Assembly: GCA_029864945.1 (NCBI GenBank) | Contig: JAOTSL010000001.1 | Location: forward strand, 1 to 42,305 | Reading direction: 5' to 3' | Source of the DNA: Gammaproteobacteria bacterium | GTDB lineage: Bacteria; Pseudomonadota; Gammaproteobacteria; S012-40 | DNA length: 42,305 bases | In this document: piece by piece, positions 1-8,820 of the stretch | How positions within the stretch are numbered: position 1 is the first letter of the stretch | Layout of the letters: each line of letters begins with the position of its first letter | Position numbers and translations under genes: made by a program | Notes under the pieces: model-generated | Databases searched by the model: none | Seen by the model: the letters and a program-made list of their open reading frames with translations, nothing else | What the model was told of the DNA's origin: nothing

Positions 1-1
1 T

Positions 2-622
2 CAATTCGAAAAAGGCGATACAAGTAGTCGTATAAATTTAGAATCTAACAATGAACTTGGCAGCCTGGCACAAGCTTTTAATTTACTGGCTGGGCGCTAC
101 GAACAAATCAAATGCGAACTTGATCATTTGTCTACACAGGACAGTTTAACCGGCCTTTATGACAGAACAAAATTGCACAAAGAAATACGGCTAGAGATAG
201 AACGGGCGAAACGTTATGACCGACCATTTTCCGTGCTAGTTATCGACATCAACAATTTCGCAGACGTTAATAGAACCTATGGTCGACTCGTTGGGGACTC
301 TGTGCTGTGCTCTGTTGCCAACAAGATACGTAATACCATTCGACCAACCGACATAGCCGCACGTTTTGGAGGCGACGAATTTGCCATAATATTGTCTGAA
401 ACCAATATACAAGGCTCTTACGAAACCACTCAACGTATATTTGAAGCAATTGAAAATGAACCTTTAAATATTGGTGATGGAAATACACTGGCGATATCAA
501 TAAGTATCGGCTACGCCACTTATCCAACAAATGCAGATTCAGATACTGCTCTATTCACATTGACAGAAAAAACGCTAACCCGTTCTAAATTTAATAAAGT
601 TATCAAGATGCAATTGTTGTAA
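2..622 (+). CDS. HAMP-GGDEF diguanylate cyclase, 5'-truncated by window edge
   Basis: The reading frame is open to the left window edge, so only the last 206 residues are seen. The first 35 or so (NELGSLAQAFNLLAGRYEQI) look like the end of a HAMP linker, which implies a membrane-bound sensor whose N-terminal part lies outside the window. The rest is a GGDEF domain: DSLTGLYDR at its start, the active-site motif GGDEF, and an RxxD inhibitory site (RPTD) five residues before it. This suggests an active, product-inhibited cyclase making cyclic di-GMP from two GTP. No EAL domain follows. An internal TTG at 128 could pass for a start, but the HAMP-like sequence upstream in frame argues against it. 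The signal sensed cannot be told. Confidence 0.9.
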   Translation, partial: QFEKGDTSSRINLESNNELGSLAQAFNLLAGRYEQIKCELDHLSTQDSLTGLYDRTKLHKEIRLEIERAKRYDRPFSVLVIDINNFADVNRTYGRLVGDSVLCSVANKIRNTIRPTDIAARFGGDEFAIILSETNIQGSYETTQRIFEAIENEPLNIGDGNTLAISISIGYATYPTNADSDTALFTLTEKTLTRSKFNKVIKMQLL

Positions 623-666
623 GAACAATTAACATTACAGCAGAAAAAATAATATTCCATAATTTA

Positions 667-1026
667 TTAAGCATGTCTTTCATGGTGACTATTTGACAAC
701 GTATGCTCATAATCATCTTCAGGTATGGGGTGTCGCCCCAAAAAAGCATCTACCTGAAAAGGAAAACTGCCACATCTGTTTCTGCTAGATAAATCACAAC
801 ATTTTACGCGAAATACTCGGTACAAAGGATCCGCACCAAGAATGCCACTAAGAAATGGATACACCGAGAAAATAATAAGTAAACTATGCCACCGCTCACT
901 CGTTACACCTGCTTGTGTTAACAAATAATAAGGGACTGCCAACATCACGCAGCCCAAAACCACCCTAAATACTCGATCCCACAGTCCTAGATTTTGTTCA
1001 ACAAAATTTCCTTTTGCAATAGTCAT
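667..1026 (-). CDS. DUF2892 family small membrane protein
   Basis: A 119-residue protein. The N-terminal half fits DUF2892, the membrane part of YgaP-like proteins: an Asn/Gly-Leu-Trp-Asp-Arg motif followed by RVVLGCVML, with two hydrophobic segments near residues 18-36 and 48-66. The C-terminal 50 residues are soluble and contain a Cys-Cys pair (VKCCDL) and a His-rich end. In other bacteria DUF2892 genes often sit near rhodaneses and sulfur-responsive regulators; here the neighbour is a Crp/Fnr regulator on the same strand, 353 bases upstream. A GGAG ribosome site lies 7 bases before the ATG. The family assignment is from motif recognition and the biochemical role is unknown. Confidence 0.75.
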   Translation of the reverse strand: MTIAKGNFVEQNLGLWDRVFRVVLGCVMLAVPYYLLTQAGVTSERWHSLLIIFSVYPFLSGILGADPLYRVFRVKCCDLSSRNRCGSFPFQVDAFLGRHPIPEDDYEHTLSNSHHERHA

Positions 1027-1378
1027 GACAAACTCCTTTATTCGGTTACTCTAAAAAACATTCGAATCAAAATTCATTAGAGTTCGAGTTTATTTTCAAA
1101 TAATAAACATCTAAGAAACCAAAAGTAATAAAACAAACTAATATTAAGAGTTGAGAATTAAGAGCAATCTTAAAAATCGAATATTCTATTACCACCTTCC
1201 AACAACGGAATGACATTTTCTTACAAAACAAATAGTCAATCAGTGACAATGTCACTTTAAACTGAAGTTAAAGCCAAAGAAATTTAATAAATGTGAAATG
1301 TGCTAAAAAATATTAAGGGAGTATTTAAAATAGTAGATAGGGGCAGGACGCCCATAAGTAGAAAAACCAAAGGTACCC
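1027..1378. other. intergenic region, 352 bp
   Basis: An AT-rich stretch between the DUF2892 gene and the Crp/Fnr gene, which point the same way. The only structure seen is the perfect palindrome at 1242-1256, listed separately. A 62-codon minus-strand frame at 1067-1255 has no convincing ribosome site or family resemblance and is not called. The promoter of the DUF2892 gene should lie here, but no clear -35/-10 pair was identified. Confidence 0.5.
1242..1256. promoter_or_regulatory. perfect 15-bp palindrome, possible Crp/Fnr-type operator
   Basis: AGTGAC-AAT-GTCACT is a perfect inverted repeat. The core GTGA...TCAC resembles Crp-family half-sites, but the spacer is one base shorter than in the canonical TGTGA-N6-TCACA site. 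It lies 216 bp upstream of the DUF2892 start and downstream of the Crp/Fnr-type gene. Binding by that regulator is a guess. Confidence 0.35.
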
Positions 1379-2047
1379 TTAATGTTGTGACAGTTTTTCC
1401 AGTGAACTAAAATCATGTATTACTATTTTCCCTCTGCGCAACGACACCCATCCTCGAGACTCAAATCGCTTCAACATACGGCTGACCACTTCACGCGCAG
1501 TACCGAGATCAGCTGCCAAATCGTGGTGTGTTATTAAAACAAAATGCTTATTATCACAATGCTTTAATAATGACCTGGCCAATCTTGAGTCAACAGACTC
1601 AAAAGCAATTTCACCCAACAATTCAAGCAAGCTATTCAAACCATTTTCCACATTAGAATATACATAATCCTGCAATATTTCTGACTCCTTCAGCGCCTCA
1701 AGAAAATATTGGCTTGGCACTACAATCGCCACCACTTCTGTTTCAGCGATTGCTTCCGCGTGATATAAGTCATGAGCAAGAAGACAACTTGTTGTTATCT
1801 CACACACTTCTCCCGAATGAATTCGGTATAATGTAATCTCACTTCCGGATATTGATAATTTTTGCACCCTTACAACACCACTCAATACAAATAAGTAATT
1901 ATTGCAAATATCGCCATTTCTAAAAATCATCTCCCCCGGATTCAACCTTATCCGTTTAACTTTGGCGAGTAGATTATTCCATGATTCAGTTTGAATTTTT
2001 GATAACTGCGGAAAACTCGCTAACCAGGTTTTATCTGAAGCCAGCAT
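1379..2047 (-). CDS. Crp/Fnr family transcriptional regulator
   Basis: At 222 residues the length is typical of the family. Residues about 20-125 form a cyclic-nucleotide-binding-type beta-roll (LNPGEMIFRNGD, LFVLSGVVRV, HSGEVCEIT). Residues about 150-215 form a Crp-type winged helix-turn-helix (HHDLAADLGTAREVVSRMLK, then the wing RGWVSLRRGKI). There is no N-terminal cysteine cluster as in FNR and no obvious cAMP-binding arginine-serine pair, so the effector is unknown. A GGGAG ribosome site precedes the ATG. The next gene on the same strand encodes the DUF2892 protein, a plausible target. Confidence 0.9.
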   Translation of the reverse strand: MLASDKTWLASFPQLSKIQTESWNNLLAKVKRIRLNPGEMIFRNGDICNNYLFVLSGVVRVQKLSISGSEITLYRIHSGEVCEITTSCLLAHDLYHAEAIAETEVVAIVVPSQYFLEALKESEILQDYVYSNVENGLNSLLELLGEIAFESVDSRLARSLLKHCDNKHFVLITHHDLAADLGTAREVVSRMLKRFESRGWVSLRRGKIVIHDFSSLEKLSQH

Positions 2048-2604
2048 AACTATCTCCCTTTAAAACAAGTGATATAAGACATATTTCCTCACTCACAAGA
2101 CCGTAGAAGAGCCATATTAAGCACTTAAATCCTTACCAACATACTAAGTTAAGCATGAATTAAGTTTAAATCCAGAATTAATATCTTTCAAAAGTGAGAA
2201 CTATCTTGAAAAACACAGCTGCCTAAAAATGCGCATGAAAATGTTCCACCGGATACAGGCAACATTACAAAGAAGGATAAAACTGAGGCAATAAATAGAC
2301 AATCAAAGCAGCCATCATAGGGCTAATAGATCTGGACACTGAAATTTTTTAAGACCATGATTAATCTAAAAGATAAAGATCTAAATGCACTGGCCGTTGC
2401 TAAAGTATTATTTTCTAAAGGTGGCAATACGACCTAATATGAAGGTATTGGGAATATTTTCCATAAGAAAGTGCGAAATTACAAAAACACAATTCAGCTC
2501 AAATAATCAGCATACAGCGATAGCCCGCAAATCCATCGCTCGTTTAATGTACGCAATGATTTTGGTGATAGTCCGTTTCCGAAATATATTCCAGCTAAAA
2601 CCGG
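2048..2604. other. 557-bp intergenic region with degenerate plus-strand reading frames
   Basis: No intact gene was recognised. On the plus strand a frame opens with ATG at 2357, runs 26 codons (start MINLKDKDLNALAVAKVL) and stops at 2435-2437. The same frame continues past two stops toward 2620 in protein-like composition, which could be a decayed gene. A competing plus-strand frame from 2385 overlaps the end of the DUF2007 gene and looks spurious. The promoter of the Crp/Fnr gene should lie near 2050-2150. Confidence 0.4.
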
Positions 2605-2934
2605 TTACTCATTTTTAACGGGCCGCGTTTTTCCGCATTTCCAGCATTCAGAAAACTGCGACTCTATAAGCTCATCACACTCAAGGCATTTCCACACGGT
2701 TAATTCTACCTGAGATGTTTTATCACGCCCTTTAAAGACTAAAACTAACTCTTTTGCCCTGTCATATTCATCATCATCCAACACCCAGACCGAGGGCGTT
2801 GTATCAGCGGGCAATTCGCCAATTGCTCCCAATAATAAGTCGCCTTTTATCAACACATCAATCTGATGATCCAGAATAAAATCCTTTAGCAACTGCGCTT
2901 CCAGCAAATCTCTGGCACTGTAAATTTGTTTCAC
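2605..2934 (-). CDS. DUF2007 domain protein with C-terminal zinc ribbon
   Basis: A 109-residue protein. Residues 1-70 match the DUF2007 pattern (early YSARDLLEAQLLKDFL-like segment, then VLIKGDLLLGAIGELP and VWVLDDDEYDRAKEL), a small putative signal-transducing or ligand-binding fold. Residues 82-102 carry two CxxC knuckles (CLEC and CWKC) that form a zinc ribbon. The start is GTG at 2934, with AGGGG a few bases upstream. It is divergent from the TraB-type gene at 3084. No substrate or partner is known. Confidence 0.8.
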   Translation of the reverse strand: MKQIYSARDLLEAQLLKDFILDHQIDVLIKGDLLLGAIGELPADTTPSVWVLDDDEYDRAKELVLVFKGRDKTSQVELTVWKCLECDELIESQFSECWKCGKTRPVKNE

Positions 2935-3083
2935 ACGAATACCCCTGATTAATTCACTCTTCCAACAAAATTGAACAAAACATGTTTAGCCGTTAGTTAC
3001 ACCCACTGATTGCATTAACAAATCGCTTCATCTTAAGAAGGATACTCTGATAGTATGCGTTATTACCAACTTGATGACGACAC

Positions 3084-4325
3084 ATGCCTGAATTACAACA
3101 AAAAAACCATAACCCTGAAGCGGACACTAAAACTCAGTCCGAGCCAATCATAACTATTGAAATTGATGGTCGAAAAATAACCATACTTGGTACAGCGCAT
3201 GTTTCTCGCGCAAGTGCTGACAAAGTTCAGGAATTGATCGCAACTAACGAATACGATGCGGTGGCAGTGGAGTTATGCCCAAGCCGCCATAAGGCTATCG
3301 TCAATCCTGATTCTATGGCTAAAATGGATCTTTTCAAAGTTGTAAAAAGTGGTCAGGCAAGTATGGTTGCTGCCAGTCTCGCACTTAGCGCATACCAACA
3401 GCGCATGGCAGAGCAATTTGGCATTGAACCCGGCGCAGAGATGAAAGTTGCCATTACGGACGCCCAGGCTGCAAATTTACCCATCGCCTTAATAGACAGA
3501 GAAATAGGCACCACTCTCAAACGAGTTTACCGTAATATTCCTTGGTGGAAACGCTTCAGTCTGTTCTCCGGCTTATTTGCCAGCATCATCAGTAAAGAAA
3601 AAGTCTCAGAAGAAGAAATTGAACGCCTAAAAGAAGGCGACGTTCTGGAAAGTACGTTTTCTCAATTTGCTGAAAATGAAAAAGACCTGTTTAAACCACT
3701 TATCAACGAGCGTGACCAGTTCATGTCAGCCTGTTTATTAAATGAATTACGTGAAAATGACTACCAACATATTCTCGCAATTGTCGGCGCCGGTCACATG
3801 AACGGTATGGCAAAAATAATTAACGACAGAACCACTGAAAATCCCACACAAACGATTGCCGAATTAAATACCATTCCAGAAGGCGCAACATGGCTTTCAT
3901 ATTTGCCGTGGATCATCGTTGCATTAATATTAATTGGCTTTACTATCGGATTTAGCCGTAGCCCGGAACTGGGCCTTGCGCTTGTTATGGACTGGGTACT
4001 GATTAATGGCGGGTTAGCCGCTATTGGTGCTGCAATAGCCATGGCACACCCGCTAACAATACTAACGGCCTTCGTCGCTGCACCATTAACATCACTGAAT
4101 CCGATGATTGGTGCGGGCATGGTTACAGCTGCAGCAGAAATATATTTGCGCAAACCTCAGGTAGGTGATTTTAGCCGACTAAAATCGGATGCGACCAGCC
4201 TCAAGGGCTGGTGGAATAATCAAGTTACTCGCGTTTTGATGATTTTTATATTAAGTTCTTTTGGTTCTGCAGTTGGTACTTATGTCGCAGGGTTTCGAAT
4301 TTTCGGAAAACTGAGCGGCACATAA
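3084..4325 (+). CDS. TraB/PrgY family membrane protein
   Basis: A 413-residue protein. Residues about 24-240 hold the TraB/PrgY (Tiki-related) domain: GTAHVS, VAVELCPSRH, IALIDREIG, ERDQFM, and GAGHMNGM. The conserved His/Glu residues of these motifs are those proposed to act in a metalloprotease-like site. The C-terminal third has four or more membrane segments (roughly residues 268-290, 300-320, 325-345, 380-405). Family members include PrgY, which limits pheromone signalling in enterococci; the role in proteobacteria is unknown. No strong ribosome site is visible before the ATG. It converges with the barrel gene with a 4-bp gap. A second protein of the same clan (GumN-like) is encoded at 21880-22797. 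Confidence 0.88.
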   Translation: MPELQQKNHNPEADTKTQSEPIITIEIDGRKITILGTAHVSRASADKVQELIATNEYDAVAVELCPSRHKAIVNPDSMAKMDLFKVVKSGQASMVAASLALSAYQQRMAEQFGIEPGAEMKVAITDAQAANLPIALIDREIGTTLKRVYRNIPWWKRFSLFSGLFASIISKEKVSEEEIERLKEGDVLESTFSQFAENEKDLFKPLINERDQFMSACLLNELRENDYQHILAIVGAGHMNGMAKIINDRTTENPTQTIAELNTIPEGATWLSYLPWIIVALILIGFTIGFSRSPELGLALVMDWVLINGGLAAIGAAIAMAHPLTILTAFVAAPLTSLNPMIGAGMVTAAAEIYLRKPQVGDFSRLKSDATSLKGWWNNQVTRVLMIFILSSFGSAVGTYVAGFRIFGKLSGT

Positions 4326-4329
4326 ACAA

Positions 4330-4971
4330 TTAGTATTCAACCATAATTCCCGCACGATAGCTGGTGCCACCCAAATTTATCGCTGGTGTGCCGGCTTCTG
4401 CTTTTGTTATTTTACCTTCAAATATCAAATACGAATTTATAATACCGTAATTGGAAAATATGGTTTTCGCTGACGACTGGTCCAACGGGTCTAATAGAAT
4501 CTGCAAACCTGCCCGGGCATGTAGCCCATCAACAGAGCCGCGCGCATAACCTTCACCATCAATTGATTGACGATAGAAAAACCGGGTATAACCACCGCCA
4601 GCGTAAGGTACGACCCATTGCCTTTCTGTAAATCTAGCACGTAAGACCACATAAAAATCAACCGGTAAAATTTCGTAAGCCACCACACCAGCACTAAGCT
4701 GACTCAGAGGTAAAACGCCAGTACCTTTATCCTGGCCAAAACTAACACTACTACCAACATCAAAAACACTAAATATTCGATATGCAAAAGAAAAACTTCC
4801 CTCTAGCATATTCTTGCTACCGTAATACGATTCCCAGTCTTTATCCTCAGGCTCGTAAACACCGGCTTGTAATTCCATCGTATATTTTGGTGATTTATGA
4901 GTGGTTTGACCAGTATATGCGTGAGCCAGCGTACCGAACATTAGAAAAAATAAACCAGCAACTTTTAACAT
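4330..4971 (-). CDS. outer-membrane beta-barrel protein (MXAN_2562-like)
   Basis: A 213-residue protein with a signal peptide (residues 1-18, ending AHA). It is followed by alternating hydrophobic/polar strands, Gly/Tyr-rich turns and a C-terminal aromatic residue (GIMVEY), as in small outer-membrane barrels. The pattern of a short barrel beginning YTMELQAGVYEPEDKDWESY resembles the MXAN_2562 family. Its start overlaps the stop of the upstream beta-helix/CFI-box gene by 7 bp, so the two are translationally coupled. Inference: it may help place or anchor that surface protein. The family name is from memory of the pattern and less certain than the barrel call. Confidence 0.75.
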   Translation of the reverse strand: MLKVAGLFFLMFGTLAHAYTGQTTHKSPKYTMELQAGVYEPEDKDWESYYGSKNMLEGSFSFAYRIFSVFDVGSSVSFGQDKGTGVLPLSQLSAGVVAYEILPVDFYVVLRARFTERQWVVPYAGGGYTRFFYRQSIDGEGYARGSVDGLHARAGLQILLDPLDQSSAKTIFSNYGIINSYLIFEGKITKAEAGTPAINLGGTSYRAGIMVEY

Positions 4972-6734
4972 AAATTTAACCTACCAAAATACCATCGTCG
5001 AACAATTTTTATAGTCACTATCAACACTAACAAATAACAACCTAACAAGACCCAAAATGCGGCTAAATGATAAGCAGATGCCTGAGCCAGTAAAATCAAA
5101 GGATAAAGACCAACACGAACAACTGGTTTCAATATGTCAAATTCATTAATAAAATTGGCAGCATACGGCCCGTAATGGTAGTACCAACTTACAAACCCCG
5201 TGCCGAAATCGTTCGTCAGTAAGTAATGATCTCTAAAATCGCGAAGTATTTGCACCTGACTGTGAGAATAAAAACCAAATGCGGCGGTTGCAATAAAACA
5301 ACCTTCACTCGGTAATGCAGGATAAGGCACAATGGCTTCAGGGATAGCAACTTGCGCAAGTGAGATGTCACTTTCTATATTTTTGTCTATTTCGGAATAC
5401 GGCTTATCAGCATTTACAAAGAGACCCTCGGTTGTTTGCCCACCACTTTCAATATAGGCGACAACCTGAAAATAATACTTATATTCATTTCTAGCGATTA
5501 ACCAAACGGTATAGCTCACACCATTCACTAGATTATCCAATGTATAAACATCTACGTCGCCAACGTCTATCGAATCAGGGCTAGCGCCATCTGCCTGATA
5601 ATAAATCGTATAATTAGTTGCATCACTGGCTTTTTGCCATTTAACAGATAACTTTCTGTCACTCACCGGCAGCACACTGATTAGAGTTGGTGTAGCAGGT
5701 TTTCCTACATCTGTTTCTAGGTCTACTATTGAAAGTGTTGTGTCATCAGAAGTAACCTGCTTTTGATTTAAGGCACCTCTGTCACTAACAGATTTGATTT
5801 GCTGCATTGTTTCACGACTATAGTAAACCTTGTAACCACTTATACGATAGTCCTCGTTCTTACTCCAGGAAATATCCACACTACCAGCAGTAACACCAGT
5901 TACCGTAATATCAGAAACTGGAAAAGCAGATTGATCAGCCTGTGCACCGCCATATGCACCGATATCAGTTTGCGATGCATCGATATCAAGAAAGCCATCA
6001 CCAGCATTCTTGCATATTGAGGTATCCAATAAATGAAAGTCATTATTGTCCACCTTTACCAGGCCCAGCGTTGTATCAAATATATTACCGCCTACCTCAT
6101 AATATGCAGGCACAACTTGATCGAAGCAGTTATAAGTAACACCACTATTAAATACACGTACAAATAAACCACTCTCATTAGATAAGTTATAAAAAATATT
6201 ATTTTTTATAACTAATGAAAGATCACTTTCCAGCACCTCAACGGCCGTATTAATTCCGTTAAACATATTATTTTGTACAGTGACATTAGAATTATTATCT
6301 AACTGTATTGCCGTACCAGCACTACCAACAGAAAAAATATTATTTTGAATTGTTGCCGTACTTGATGCCACAACAATAGCGACATTGGCATCAGTAAATG
6401 TAAAATTTTGTATGGTTACCGTGGCAGCTTCACTCACTTGAATGATGGGATTGACACCATCACTTTGCAATATAACATCAGCGGTAGAAACACCTTTTAA
6501 CGTTATCGACTCTTTAATTGCTAAATTTAAATTATATGTACCAACATCAAATACCAACGTATCAAGACTGTCATTCCCGACAACTTCATTTATTTTTGTT
6601 AGTACGTTATCACTTTCGGTTACCAATATTTCTCCCACCTCAAGATCATCTTGCACCAGTGAAAAGCCAGGCGAAGAATAAAAAAAGAAGAGCAGATATA
6701 TGAGAAAGAATGGATGTCTATCGGTTATTTTCAT
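4965..6734 (-). CDS. surface protein: beta-helix, two FnIII domains, CFI-box C-terminal sorting module
   Basis: A 589-residue protein. Residues 1-25 are a signal peptide. Residues about 35-260 form a right-handed beta-helix of the pectate-lyase/NosD type, with repeats such as TVTIQNFTFTDANVAIVV and NVTVQNNMFNGINTAVEV, ending in the DIGAYGG motif common at the end of such helices. Residues about 275-345 and 348-440 are fibronectin type III-like. From residue about 479 comes CFIATAAFGF and a region with LRDFRDHYLLTNDFG and WYYHYGP, then a hydrophobic segment near 548-575 and a basic end (VRRWYF). This matches the CFI-box C-terminal module of secreted proteins, probably a processing or anchoring signal. 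It overlaps both neighbours and sits mid-operon. The ligand is unknown. Confidence 0.85.
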   Translation of the reverse strand: MKITDRHPFFLIYLLFFFYSSPGFSLVQDDLEVGEILVTESDNVLTKINEVVGNDSLDTLVFDVGTYNLNLAIKESITLKGVSTADVILQSDGVNPIIQVSEAATVTIQNFTFTDANVAIVVASSTATIQNNIFSVGSAGTAIQLDNNSNVTVQNNMFNGINTAVEVLESDLSLVIKNNIFYNLSNESGLFVRVFNSGVTYNCFDQVVPAYYEVGGNIFDTTLGLVKVDNNDFHLLDTSICKNAGDGFLDIDASQTDIGAYGGAQADQSAFPVSDITVTGVTAGSVDISWSKNEDYRISGYKVYYSRETMQQIKSVSDRGALNQKQVTSDDTTLSIVDLETDVGKPATPTLISVLPVSDRKLSVKWQKASDATNYTIYYQADGASPDSIDVGDVDVYTLDNLVNGVSYTVWLIARNEYKYYFQVVAYIESGGQTTEGLFVNADKPYSEIDKNIESDISLAQVAIPEAIVPYPALPSEGCFIATAAFGFYSHSQVQILRDFRDHYLLTNDFGTGFVSWYYHYGPYAANFINEFDILKPVVRVGLYPLILLAQASAYHLAAFWVLLGCYLLVLIVTIKIVRRWYFGRLNLC

Positions 6735-7074
6735 TTGAATAGAATATCTTTAATTTTTTAATTTCAGAGGCATGCCATGTAACGGCATCGAACGTAGTTA
6801 TATTTGTATCAATAATATTAAGTGAGTTTAATTTTTCAAAAAAACCTGACCGTGGTAGTCGGGTGCTGCCTTTTTGAATCGCAAGTGCTGATAATATTGG
6901 CCGTTTTGCAGCCACGTCTTCATCTATAAGCAACTCTAACAACCCAGTAACTGTTGCAATGACTGGCGCTTGAATAACGCCCAGCTCACTGGCTAAGGCC
7001 TTGTAAGAAATACAGTCACCATTGACGGCTCTTTCTTCTAATACTTTTCTCAGCAATAATTTAAACGTCTGCAT
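6718..7074 (-). CDS. conserved hypothetical protein, first gene of the CFI-box operon
   Basis: 118 residues from the ATG at 7074; a TTG two codons earlier (7080) is an alternative, and only a weak GGTAG site lies upstream of either. The protein is soluble with no signal peptide. The segment KRPILSALAIQKGSTRLPRS followed by GFFEKLNSL resembles a widespread, unnamed small protein family in which Arg-Pro-(Met/Ile)-Leu-Ser-Ala precedes a Pro-x-x-Gly-Phe-Phe motif. The N-terminal part (CISYKALASELGV) looks helical, perhaps a degenerate helix-turn-helix. Its stop overlaps the start of the CFI-box gene by 17 bp, so the two are co-translated. Function unknown. Confidence 0.65.
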   Translation of the reverse strand: MQTFKLLLRKVLEERAVNGDCISYKALASELGVIQAPVIATVTGLLELLIDEDVAAKRPILSALAIQKGSTRLPRSGFFEKLNSLNIIDTNITTFDAVTWHASEIKKLKIFYSNENNR

Positions 7075-7275
7075 ATTCAATAACGCTACCGTAATTCAAT
7101 CTGTTGCTTGCAGCATTCACGTACTATATTCATAAATAACTAAGGGTGGTCAAGGTTAAAATTTGTCTGGTATAATTATGGCTATTTCTGAAGCACGTAT
7201 ATTCCCACTATATCTGCAATTGATTGTAAAAACATAAAGGCCAACCTAATCACTTGGTCACAATTGTACTACACT

Positions 7276-8757
7276 ATGCGCTACAAACGCCTCAAACAAA
7301 TTTTTCTAGTTCTCTGTGTCAGTTGTAACACGAGCTACACATATGCGGGTAATGAAGCGTTTGAGTCAATCAAGATCGTTGCTGAACAACTCAACTCCGC
7401 AAATGCACAATACTTACTTGCCAGAATGTACGAACTAGGCAAGGGCACACAAAAAAACACCCCGCAAGCACTAATATGGTACACCACTTCAGCCGAACAA
7501 GGTTATAGCAAAGCACAACAAAAACTCGGGACAATCGCTCTCGAAGGTTCATTAGGCCAGAAAAAAAATAAAAAACGCGCCATATTCTGGTTTAAAAAAG
7601 CCGCAAAACAAAATGATGCAGAATCCCAATATCGTTTGGGTATGCTCATGTATCAAAACAAACAATACAGTGCTAACAATTATAGAAAAGCGCTCGACTG
7701 GTGCGTAAAAGCGGTAGCGAGCAACCATATGGGTGCTCAGGCAATGCTGGGCGATATGTATCTGACCGGGCGTGGCATACAAGCCAGTACAGAAAATGCA
7801 GTTATATGGTATGAGCTGGCAGCCAATCAGGGGCATACATCTTCTGCATTTAATCTTGCTCGGTTATACGAGAGTGGACGCGGCACTAAAAAAAATATGG
7901 GCCGTGCCGTTCAGTGGTACAAACGGGCTGCAGATCTAAATCATACCAAAGCCCAACTAAAACTCGCAGAACTGTACCAAGCTGGGAAAGCCGTCCCACA
8001 AAATAATATGGAAGCGATAAAGTGGTTTAAAAAAGTCGCTAAAAAGAATAATGTTGGCGCACAATACCAACTGGCTATTTTGTTATTAAAACAAAATAAA
8101 TCGAAAACAACCACACAGGCAATCAGCTGGCTTAGGAAAGTAGCGAGTAATACTCGCACTAGAAAGTACTCAAAAAACCGAACTAAAGCACAACATGAGC
8201 TCGCCAGCCGTTATCAAAATGGTAATGGCCTCAAAAAAAGTATGACCGATGCTATTTACTGGCACGAGAAAGCAGCAAAAAAGAACAATATTGATTCTCA
8301 GTTTCAATTAAGTAAAATTTATTTAGGTCACAGCTTAGATGTTCGCAATGAAAAAAAAGGCATTCACTGGCTAAAGGAGTCAGCCAAAAATAATAACCCA
8401 TCCGCCCAATACGAACTAGGTATGCGATATTACAAAGGCAAAGAAATTACAAAGGATGCTAAACAAGCCTATTTTTGGTTACGAAAAGCCAGCGACGAAA
8501 AAAATGTCAAGGCCACTTATCAATTAGGATACATGCAAACTAAAGGTATCGGCTCGCCAAAAAATGTAGAAGAGGGATTACGCCTAATAAGTTATGCAGC
8601 GAACGAAAGTTTTGTAGATGCACAATTCAAACTCGCGCAAATTTACGAACAAGGTGTTATTGTTGAAACAGACCTCGAAAAAGCCAAAATCTGGTACACG
8701 GTAGCAGCGAAAAACGGCAATGTCTTCGCCCAGAAAAGACTAAATGTACAATTTTAA
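7276..8757 (+). CDS. secreted Sel1-repeat (SLR) protein
   Basis: 493 residues from the ATG at 7276. A TTG four codons earlier is possible, but the ATG gives a cleaner signal peptide (MRYKRLKQIFLVLC..., cleavage near TYA-GNEA). The rest is about 12 tandem Sel1-like repeats of about 36 residues, each with the pattern AQxxLGxxYxxGxG...A..W...AA, e.g. GAQAMLGDMYLTGRGIQ and AVIWYELAANQGH. Repeats 3, 7 and 9 are irregular, and a partial 13th ends the protein. Sel1 repeats form solenoid scaffolds for protein-protein contact, often periplasmic in proteobacteria. It is transcribed divergently from the CFI-box operon; the shared upstream region is about 200 bp. The partner is unknown. Confidence 0.88.
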   Translation: MRYKRLKQIFLVLCVSCNTSYTYAGNEAFESIKIVAEQLNSANAQYLLARMYELGKGTQKNTPQALIWYTTSAEQGYSKAQQKLGTIALEGSLGQKKNKKRAIFWFKKAAKQNDAESQYRLGMLMYQNKQYSANNYRKALDWCVKAVASNHMGAQAMLGDMYLTGRGIQASTENAVIWYELAANQGHTSSAFNLARLYESGRGTKKNMGRAVQWYKRAADLNHTKAQLKLAELYQAGKAVPQNNMEAIKWFKKVAKKNNVGAQYQLAILLLKQNKSKTTTQAISWLRKVASNTRTRKYSKNRTKAQHELASRYQNGNGLKKSMTDAIYWHEKAAKKNNIDSQFQLSKIYLGHSLDVRNEKKGIHWLKESAKNNNPSAQYELGMRYYKGKEITKDAKQAYFWLRKASDEKNVKATYQLGYMQTKGIGSPKNVEEGLRLISYAANESFVDAQFKLAQIYEQGVIVETDLEKAKIWYTVAAKNGNVFAQKRLNVQF

Positions 8758-8785
8758 GCCAGTGAATTGGAGGTACATTAAAAAT

Positions 8786-8813
8786 GTAATCACGAATAAT
8801 TCTTCGTGATTAC
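8786..8813. terminator. hairpin, possible terminator after the Sel1 gene
   Basis: A perfect 11-bp stem (GTAATCACGAA / TTCGTGATTAC) with a 6-base loop lies 28 bases after the Sel1 stop. Reading rightward no T-run follows. Reading leftward the stem is followed by ATTTTTAAT, so it would work better for transcripts coming from the protease gene at 9049-9600. Confidence 0.5.
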
Positions 8814-8820
8814 TATCGTC

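Noticed and set aside
1067..1255. 62-codon minus-strand frame between the DUF2892 and Crp/Fnr genes
   Set aside because: AT-rich, no ribosome site, no recognisable family; the hydrophobic stretch can arise from T-rich DNA.
2385..2618. 77-codon plus-strand frame
   Set aside because: Overlaps the DUF2007 gene end, has no ribosome site, and its residue composition is not protein-like in a known way.
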